A DNA stretch of 11,030 nt from assembly GCA_902490445.1 (NCBI GenBank), contig CABUDZ010000070.1:1-11030 (forward strand), given 5' to 3'. Origin of the DNA: an uncultured Collinsella sp. (GTDB taxonomy: Bacteria > Actinomycetota > Coriobacteriia > Coriobacteriales > Coriobacteriaceae). Shown piece after piece: positions 6,081-11,030 of the stretch; the stretch's first letter is position 1, and every line of letters begins with the position of its first letter. Below the pieces are notes generated by a model that was given only the letters and a program-made list of their open reading frames with translations, made no database searches and was not told where the DNA came from. A program made the position numbers and the translations under genes.

Positions 6081-7481
6081 ATGGATAAGATCAAGCTCGG
6101 TTTCGTGCCCACGCGCCGCAGCATCTTTAGCGCGCCGGACGCGATCAAGTATCGCGGCCTTACGGCTGATCGCCTGCGCGAGATCGGCGTCGACATCGTG
6201 GATATCGACGACATCAACGACGAGGGCCTGCTGTTCGACGACAGCCATATCGCGCCTATCGTCGAGAAGTTCCGCGCCGAGGGCGTCGATGGCATCATGC
6301 TGTGCCACGCCAACTTTGGTACCGAGTACGTTTGCGCCCGCCTTGCCCGCGAGCTCGGTCTGCCCGTGCTGCTGTGGGGTCCGCGCGACGAGCGCCCCGA
6401 GCCCGACGGCACCCGCCTGCGCGATAGCCAGTGCGGCCTGTTCGCCACCGGCAAGGTCCTGCGCCGCTTCCAGGTGCCCTTCACCTACATGACCAACTGC
6501 CGCCTGACCGATCCCGAGTTCGAGCGCGGCGTCTGGGACTTTTTGGCCGTGTGCAACGTGGTCAAGACCTTCAAGCACACCCGTATTCTGCAGATGGCCA
6601 CCCGTCCGTTCGACTTCTGGTCGACCATGTGCAACGAGGGCGAGCTGCTCGAGAAGTTCAACATCCAGCTTTCGCCCATCCCCATGACCGAGCTTGTCCA
6701 GGCCGTGCGCGACGCCCAGGCCGACGAGCAGGCCATGGCAGCCATGCTCGCCCACATTGCCGACAGCTTTGAGATCTGCATCCCCGAGGATAAGGTCCCC
6801 GCTGTGGCCGGTCTTGCCATCGCCATGAAGCGCTTGGTCGAGAAGTACGGTTGCAACGCCGGTGCCATCCAGTGCTGGAACGCCCTGCAGGACGAGTTGG
6901 GCATTATGCCCTGCGCCGCCAACGCCATCCTTAACGAGATGGGTATCCCCGTCGTGTGCGAGACAGATATCCACGGCGCCATCACCGCGCTGATGGTCGA
7001 GGCTGCCGATCTGGGCCGTCACCGCGGCATGTTCGCCGACTGGACCGTGCGTCATCCCGACAACGAGAACGGCGAGCTGCTGCAGCACTGTGGCCCCTGG
7101 CCCTGCAGCTGTGCGGCCGTCAAGCCCAAGCTCACCTACCCGCTGGCGTTCGATCACCCCGGCGCGCTGACGGCCGAGGCCAAGCACGGCGACCTCACCC
7201 TTGCCCGTTTTGACGGCGACAACGGCGAGTACTCGCTGCTGCTGGGCAATGCCCGCGGCATCGACGGCCCGGCCGGCATGGGCACCTACCTGTGGGTCGA
7301 GGTCGACAACCTCAAGCGCCTCGAGGCCAAGATCGTCGAGGGTCCCTACATCCACCACTGCGTCGCCATTCACGCCAACGTCGTGCCGGTGCTCTACGAG
7401 GCGTGCAAGTACATCGGCATTGCCCCCGACTTATACGACCCGATTGAAGAAGACGTCAAAGCCTACCTGCGAGGAGAGTAG
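6081..7481 (+). CDS. L-fucose/L-arabinose isomerase family aldose-ketose isomerase (candidate D-apiose isomerase)
   Basis: At 466 residues it is shorter than classical FucI (about 590) but has the same arrangement: Rossmann-like N-terminal domains (KLGFVPTRRS at 5-14, GIMLCHANFGTE at 71-82) and a C-terminal catalytic domain. The metal-site region reads VVCETDIHGAIT (291-302). Asp296 fits the FucI metal aspartate, and Glu272 lies 24 residues earlier, the spacing of the FucI Glu/Asp pair; a later HHC (425-427) may give the histidine ligand. The ATG has GGGGAGG (6068-6074) six bases upstream. It opens an operon with split transketolase and an FGGY kinase, two bases before the next gene. With those partners the best guess is conversion of D-apiose to apulose, the role named ApsI elsewhere. 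L-fucose, D-arabinose or another aldose is possible. Family assignment is firm; substrate is inference. Confidence 0.82.
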   Translation: MDKIKLGFVPTRRSIFSAPDAIKYRGLTADRLREIGVDIVDIDDINDEGLLFDDSHIAPIVEKFRAEGVDGIMLCHANFGTEYVCARLARELGLPVLLWGPRDERPEPDGTRLRDSQCGLFATGKVLRRFQVPFTYMTNCRLTDPEFERGVWDFLAVCNVVKTFKHTRILQMATRPFDFWSTMCNEGELLEKFNIQLSPIPMTELVQAVRDAQADEQAMAAMLAHIADSFEICIPEDKVPAVAGLAIAMKRLVEKYGCNAGAIQCWNALQDELGIMPCAANAILNEMGIPVVCETDIHGAITALMVEAADLGRHRGMFADWTVRHPDNENGELLQHCGPWPCSCAAVKPKLTYPLAFDHPGALTAEAKHGDLTLARFDGDNGEYSLLLGNARGIDGPAGMGTYLWVEVDNLKRLEAKIVEGPYIHHCVAIHANVVPVLYEACKYIGIAPDLYDPIEEDVKAYLRGE

Positions 7482-7483
7482 AA

Positions 7484-8320
7484 ATGGCAACTATCGAAGA
7501 GCTTGAGTCCCTGCGTTGGGACCTTCGCCGCGATTGCGTCGATATCATCATGGCTGGCGCCGGCGGCCACATCGGCGGCGACATGTCGGTGATCGACGCC
7601 CTCATGACCCTCTACGCCAACCATCTCAACATTTCGCCCGAGACCGTCGACGATCCCAACCGCGATCGCTTCGTGCTCTCTAAGGGTCATGCCATGGAGG
7701 CCTACTACGCGGTGCTCTGCCACGAGGGCTATCTGGACCTCGATGACGTCAAGGCCCGCTTCTCCAAGTTCGGCAGCCCCTACATCGGTCACCCCAACAA
7801 CAAGCTCAAGGGCATCGAGATGAACTCGGGCTCGCTGGGTCACGGTCTGCCCGTGGCCGTGGGCATGGCGCTTGCCGGCAAGATGGACGGCCGCGACTAC
7901 CGCGTCTGCACCATCATGGGCGACGGCGAGCTTGCCGAGGGCTCGGTCTGGGAGGGCGCTATGAGCGGCGGCAACTACCAGCTCGATAACCTGTGCGCGC
8001 TCGTGGACCGCAACCGCCTGCAGATCAGCGGCAGCACCGAGGACGTTATGAAGCAGGACTCGCAGGAGGAGCGCTGGGCCGCCTTCGGCTGGAACGTGCT
8101 CTCCATTCCGGGCAACGACGTCCAGGCCATCGACGCCGCGCTGACGCTGGCCGCCGAGACCAAGGGTAAGCCCACGGTCATCATCCTCAACACGGTGAAG
8201 GGCTACGGCTCGCCGGTTATGGAGGACAAGGCCTCCTGGCATCATCATCTGCCCAACGATGAGGAATATGCCCAGATCATCGCCGATTTCGCTGCCCATA
8301 AGGAGGCTATCAATGGCTAA
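7484..8320 (+). CDS. Transketolase N-terminal (thiamine diphosphate-binding) subunit, split type
   Basis: This 278-residue protein is the PP domain of a transketolase encoded as two genes. It binds the diphosphate of thiamine diphosphate through magnesium: GDGELAEGSVWEG (146-158) supplies Asp147, and VDRN (174-177) supplies Asn177. SKGHA (67-71) and GSLGHGLPVAVGMAL (116-130) are the other typical transketolase N-domain motifs. GAGGHIGGDMSVIDAL at 25-40 matches the usual beginning. SD GAGGAG (7471-7476) lies inside the end of the isomerase gene, so translation is close-coupled. The next gene overlaps it by eight bases and supplies the missing half. In the proposed route the pair would cleave apulose 4-phosphate (AptA in that scheme). 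Ordinary pentose phosphate transketolase activity, or a related ketose phosphate, is the alternative. Confidence 0.9.
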   Translation: MATIEELESLRWDLRRDCVDIIMAGAGGHIGGDMSVIDALMTLYANHLNISPETVDDPNRDRFVLSKGHAMEAYYAVLCHEGYLDLDDVKARFSKFGSPYIGHPNNKLKGIEMNSGSLGHGLPVAVGMALAGKMDGRDYRVCTIMGDGELAEGSVWEGAMSGGNYQLDNLCALVDRNRLQISGSTEDVMKQDSQEERWAAFGWNVLSIPGNDVQAIDAALTLAAETKGKPTVIILNTVKGYGSPVMEDKASWHHHLPNDEEYAQIIADFAAHKEAING

Positions 8321-9251
8321 CAAGATCGCCAACCGCAAGGTTATCTGCGACACGCTGCTCGAGGCCGCCGCAACTGACAAAGACATCGTCGTCCTGTGCT
8401 CCGACTCCCGCGGCTCCGCATCGCTCACGCCGTTCTTCGATCAGTATCCCCAGCAGTCCATTGAGGTCGGCATTGCCGAGCAGGACCTGGTGAGCATCGC
8501 CGCCGGCATGGCCTCGTGCGGCAAGAAGGCCTGGGCCGCCTCGCCGGCGTCCTTTGTGACCACGCGTTCGTATGAGCAGTGCAAGGTCGACGTCTCGTAC
8601 TCCAACACCAACGTCAAGCTCATCGGCATCTCGGGCGGCGTGTCCTATGGCGCCCTGGGTATGAGCCACCACTCCGCGCAGGATATCGCCGCCATGAGCG
8701 CGATTCCCAACATGCGCGTGTATCTGCCGAGCGACCGCTTCCAGACCGCCGAGCTTGTGCGCGCCCTGGTAGCCGACAACAAGCCGGCCTACATCCGCGT
8801 GGGGCGCAACCCGGTCGAGGACGTGTACGCCGAGGGCGAGTGCCCGTTCCAGATGGATCGCGCCACCTGGGTGCGTCGCGGCACCGATGTGACGCTTGTC
8901 GCCACCGGTGAGATGGTCCGCCATGCCGTGGACGCCGCCGATTTGCTGGCCGAGCAGGGAATCTCGGCAACGGTGCTCGACATGTACTGCGTCAAGCCAC
9001 TCGACGCCGAGGCCGTGATCGAGGCCGCCGGTACCACGCGTGCCGTCGTGACGGTCGAGGAGCACAGCCCCTTCGGCGGCCTGGGTTCCATGGTCGCGCA
9101 GGTCGTGGGCGAGCATTGCCCGCGTCCGGTCAAGTGCCTCTCCCTGCCCGATGCGCCGGTCATCACCGGCACGAGCCCCGAGGTCTTTGCGCACTACGGG
9201 CTCACCGGCGAGGGAATCGCCAAGACGGTCGCCGAGTTCCTCGGCAACTAG
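8313..9251 (+). CDS. Transketolase C-terminal (pyrimidine-binding) subunit, split type
   Basis: This is the partner half, 312 residues. The pyrimidine-binding domain has the catalytic glutamate in EVGIAEQDLVSIAAGMA (51-67, Glu56), which activates the thiamine ring, followed by SYEQCKVDVSY (86-96) and GALGMSHHSAQDIAAM (113-128). The transketolase C-domain runs from about 190 to the end (DVTLVATGEMV, VVTVEEHSPFGGLGSMVA). The ATG at 8313 has AGGAGG (8301-8306) six bases before it; the upstream in-frame ATG at 8259 would add 18 residues inside the previous gene and has no such site. The last codons of the N-subunit and the start share the bases ATGGCTAA, an eight-base overlap that implies translational coupling and one-to-one production. 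The likely role is AptB-like, acting on apulose 4-phosphate as a heteromeric enzyme. Confidence 0.9.
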   Translation: MANKIANRKVICDTLLEAAATDKDIVVLCSDSRGSASLTPFFDQYPQQSIEVGIAEQDLVSIAAGMASCGKKAWAASPASFVTTRSYEQCKVDVSYSNTNVKLIGISGGVSYGALGMSHHSAQDIAAMSAIPNMRVYLPSDRFQTAELVRALVADNKPAYIRVGRNPVEDVYAEGECPFQMDRATWVRRGTDVTLVATGEMVRHAVDAADLLAEQGISATVLDMYCVKPLDAEAVIEAAGTTRAVVTVEEHSPFGGLGSMVAQVVGEHCPRPVKCLSLPDAPVITGTSPEVFAHYGLTGEGIAKTVAEFLGN

Positions 9252-9269
9252 TAGAAACAGACGCTGCGC

Positions 9270-9359
9270 GGCCGCCAAGCACCGCACCTTGCCGTTCAAA
9301 CCGTCGCTTGCGTACACAAAGTACGCGGCGGCCCTCTTTCACGGCGATCTGCGGCACTT
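9270..9359. repeat. Complex inverted-repeat element between transketolase and kinase genes
   Basis: Three inverted pairs are packed into 90 bases. The arm at 9277-9295 pairs with 9341-9359 at 13 of 19 positions (AAG, CCGCA and GCCGT blocks). GGCCGCC (9270-9276) is the exact complement of GGCGGCC (9327-9333). GCGTAC (9310-9315) and GTACGC (9321-9326) form a perfect inner hairpin with loop ACAAA. The first two pairings cross, so they would be alternatives or a pseudoknot. The element interrupts an otherwise tight operon and contains no ORF or TAAAC site. It may be a dispersed intergenic repeat (REP-like) or an RNA structure that sets the level of the kinase message. Confidence 0.55.
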
Positions 9360-9425
9360 GACGACCGCTCGCTCCTTGTCCGTCGGGTTTTAGTTTTTGA
9401 ATCGACGGGGGAGACAGGAGAGTAC

Positions 9426-10916
9426 ATGAGCAAATACATCATCGGAATCGATCAATCCACGCAGGGTACCAAGGCGCTGCTGGTGGACGAGGGCGGCCAT
9501 TTGATTCATCGTGCCGATCGCCCGCATCGCCAGATTGTCAACGAGGCCGGCTGGGTGAGCCATGATCCAGCCGAGATCGCCGCTAACGTGCTGGCCGTGG
9601 CACGTGCCGTGGTGGAGGAGACCGGGGTCGATCCGGCCGACGTCGCCGGCATCGGCATCTCCAATCAGCGCGAGACCACCGTTGCCTGGAGGCGCACGAC
9701 GGGCGAGCCGCTGTGCGACGCCGTGGTGTGGCAGTGCGCCCGCGCCCGTGAGCTGTGCGACGAGCTGGCCGCGCGCGAGGGTGTGGCCGAGCTGGTGCGC
9801 GACACGACGGGTCTGGTACTCTCGCCCTACTATCCGGCGGGCAAGATGGCTTGGATTCTCGCGAACGTTCCCACGGCTGCCGAGGCCGCGGCGGCAGGCG
9901 AGCTGTGTCTGGGCACCATCGATGCCTGGGTGGTTTGGACGCTCACGGGCGGCGCGGAGTTCCGCTGCGACTGGTCTAACGCCAGCCGCACACAACTCTT
10001 TGACCTGCGCCGTGGCTGCTGGAGTGAGCCGGTGTGTGAGGCCTTTGGCGTCGATCCTGCCTGCCTGCCGCAGGTGACCGACTCCGATGGCATGTTCGGC
10101 ACGACGGATCTGGGCGGCTTTTTGCCGGCGCCCGTGCCCATTCACGGTGTGCTCGGCGACAGCCATGCCGCCTTGTTTGCCCAGGGCTGCCACAGCCGCG
10201 GCATGGCCAAGGCGACCTATGGCACCGGCAGCTCGGTCATGATGAACGTCGGCGTCGAGTTCGTTGCCAGCTCGCACGGGCTTTCGAGCTCGCTTGCGTG
10301 GCGTATGGACGGCGTGACCGAGTATGTGCTCGAGGGCAACGTGAGCTACGCCGGCGCCGTCAAGACGTGGCTGCGCGACGACCTGGAGCTCATCAACAAT
10401 CCCGAGGAAGTCACCGACCTGTGCTACGCCGCCAATCCGGCGAGCCGTGTCTACCTTGTGCCGGCGTTCACTGGCCTGGGCGCGCCGCACTGGGCGAGCG
10501 ATGCCGAGGGCTGCGTCTTTGGCATGACGCGCACCACGGGCCGTGCGGAGTTCGTAAAGGCCGCCGATGAGTCGATCGCCTATCAGATCTTCGACGTCAT
10601 CGATGCGATGGTCGAGGATTCGGGTGCGGCGCTGGCCGAGCTTCGTGTTGACGGCGGTCCCACGCGCGACGCGTACCTGATGCAGTTTGAGAGCGACTTG
10701 GTTGGCTCGCCCATCCGCATCGCGAGCAACGACGAGATGAGCGGCCTGGGTGCGGCCTGGGCCTGCGGCATTGCGCTGGGCATGTACACGCGCGATGTCG
10801 TCGACGTCTACGGCGCCCGCGACATCGTGGAGCCTGCCATGCCTGCCGACGTGCGAGCCAAAAAGATCGCCGGCTGGCGCCATGCCGTGAAATCTACAAT
10901 CGCGTACACCGCCTAG
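9426..10916 (+). CDS. FGGY-family sugar kinase of the glycerol kinase-like branch (candidate apulose kinase)
   Basis: This 496-residue protein would phosphorylate a small polyol or ketose with ATP. The N-domain begins YIIGIDQSTQGTKALLVD (4-21), the phosphate-binding loop, and the C-domain holds TYGTGSSVMMN (264-274) and the ATP-binding DGG (409-411). The scaffold closely follows GlpK: SNQRETTVAW (79-88), GTIDAWVVWTLTGG (163-176), SNASRTQLFDL (184-194) and LVPAFTGLGAPHW (344-356). Of the GlpK substrate residues, Arg82, Glu83, Trp102, Tyr135 and Asp245 are kept, but the Gln after the catalytic Asp is Ser246, in GDSHAALFAQ. It is therefore probably not a glycerol kinase. The ATG has AGGAG (9416-9420) five bases upstream. 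A 174-base gap with a repeat separates it from the transketolase genes, yet no terminator is seen there. Apulose is the context-based guess; xylulose or another ketose is possible. Confidence 0.85.
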   Translation: MSKYIIGIDQSTQGTKALLVDEGGHLIHRADRPHRQIVNEAGWVSHDPAEIAANVLAVARAVVEETGVDPADVAGIGISNQRETTVAWRRTTGEPLCDAVVWQCARARELCDELAAREGVAELVRDTTGLVLSPYYPAGKMAWILANVPTAAEAAAAGELCLGTIDAWVVWTLTGGAEFRCDWSNASRTQLFDLRRGCWSEPVCEAFGVDPACLPQVTDSDGMFGTTDLGGFLPAPVPIHGVLGDSHAALFAQGCHSRGMAKATYGTGSSVMMNVGVEFVASSHGLSSSLAWRMDGVTEYVLEGNVSYAGAVKTWLRDDLELINNPEEVTDLCYAANPASRVYLVPAFTGLGAPHWASDAEGCVFGMTRTTGRAEFVKAADESIAYQIFDVIDAMVEDSGAALAELRVDGGPTRDAYLMQFESDLVGSPIRIASNDEMSGLGAAWACGIALGMYTRDVVDVYGARDIVEPAMPADVRAKKIAGWRHAVKSTIAYTA

Positions 10917-10928
10917 AATGATTTTTCT

Positions 10929-10964
10929 GGGACGGGGATTAAATAATCACTCGGTCCTCGTCCC
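10929..10964. other. Hairpin without T-tract after the kinase gene
   Basis: GGGACGGGGA (10929-10938) pairs with TCCTCGTCCC (10955-10964), ten pairs with one G-T wobble, around a 16-base AT-rich loop. No T-tract follows on either strand, so it is not a classical intrinsic terminator. The word TGGGACGGGG also occurs in the terminator at 4594-4632, where it forms the 3' arm instead of the 5' arm. It may stabilise the 3' end of the message or be a relic of a terminator. Confidence 0.45.
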
Positions 10965-10981
10965 GCGTAGCTCATTGAACT

Positions 10982-11021
10982 GCCTCCCATTTCTTGGACA
11001 CAAGAAATGGGAGGCTTTTTT
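10982..11021 (+). terminator. Perfect 15-bp intrinsic terminator at the end of the catabolic operon
   Basis: GCCTCCCATTTCTTG (10982-10996) and CAAGAAATGGGAGGC (11001-11015) are exact complements around the loop GACA, followed by six T (11016-11021). It is the strongest terminator in the window and lies 65 bases after the kinase stop. An ATG begins directly after the T-tract at 11022, with GGGAGG of the stem at a normal ribosome-binding distance. The hairpin may therefore also act on a gene that begins at the window edge. Confidence 0.85.
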
Positions 11022-11030
11022 ATGGCTGGA

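Noticed and set aside
5964..7373. 469-codon open frame on the minus strand, antisense to the isomerase
   Set aside because: It is the complement of a conserved isomerase gene; the translation is His/Gly/Leu/Val-rich, without motifs, and its end runs through the operator region.
6081..9251. Sulfoquinovose (sulfo-transketolase) pathway as the operon function
   Set aside because: An isomerase and split transketolase would fit, but that route needs no FGGY sugar kinase and no sulfolactaldehyde reductase or sulfosugar hydrolase is present in the window. Kept only as a weak alternative.
8310..9317. 335-codon open frame on the minus strand over the transketolase C-subunit
   Set aside because: It is a GC-driven shadow of the conserved plus-strand gene.
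9380..9408. Inverted repeat CCGTCG/CGACGG before the kinase gene as a terminator or operator
   Set aside because: Arms are only six bases with a 17-base loop, no T-tract follows, and the sequence runs directly into the kinase ribosome-binding site.
9390..10883. 497-codon open frame on the minus strand, antisense to the FGGY kinase
   Set aside because: The plus strand encodes an obvious kinase across the same stretch; the antisense translation has no family features and no ribosome-binding context was identified.

Overview
The window is high-GC bacterial DNA with strong Shine-Dalgarno sites and tightly packed genes. Its proteins look like those of gut Actinomycetota of the Coriobacteriia, and a Collinsella-like genome is my best guess. 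That assignment rests on base composition, protein style and the kinds of intergenic hairpins. No marker gene is present to confirm it.

Layout. (1) Positions 1-185 hold the tail of a probable plus-strand gene and a perfect hairpin. (2) Positions 186-2429, minus strand, encode an OatA-like membrane O-acyltransferase with a C-terminal SGNH domain. (3) A divergent intergenic region carries a palindrome overlapping a promoter for the next operon. (4) Positions 2615-4582 encode a ribokinase and a nucleoside hydrolase, closed by an intrinsic terminator: a nucleoside-to-ribose-5-phosphate salvage operon. (5) Positions 4810-5820 encode a LacI-family regulator with its own terminator. (6) Positions 6081-10916 form a catabolic operon: an isomerase of the L-fucose/L-arabinose isomerase family, a transketolase split into two subunits, and an FGGY sugar kinase built on the glycerol kinase scaffold. 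It ends at a perfect 15-bp terminator at 10982-11021.

The most interesting unit is the isomerase, split transketolase and FGGY kinase set with its LacI regulator. This gene content matches the transketolase route for D-apiose, a branched plant pentose. In that route apiose is isomerised to apulose and phosphorylated to apulose 4-phosphate. Transketolase then moves a two-carbon unit to glyceraldehyde 3-phosphate, giving dihydroxyacetone phosphate and xylulose 5-phosphate. The substrate is inferred from gene content; a different pentose or ketose remains possible.

Regulation can be read in part from the sequence. Short AT-rich TAAAC/GTTTA half-sites cluster upstream of both the LacI gene (4 copies) and the isomerase gene (7 copies), with several spacings near multiples of a helical turn. 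This suggests autoregulation and control of the catabolic operon by the adjacent LacI protein. The ribokinase operon has a different palindrome (GTTCAC-N6-GTGAAC) and lacks the TAAAC cluster, so it probably answers to another regulator. The two operons could converge: one yields ribose 5-phosphate and the other xylulose 5-phosphate, both pentose phosphate pathway intermediates. No transporter, RNA gene, CRISPR array or complete mobile element was found.
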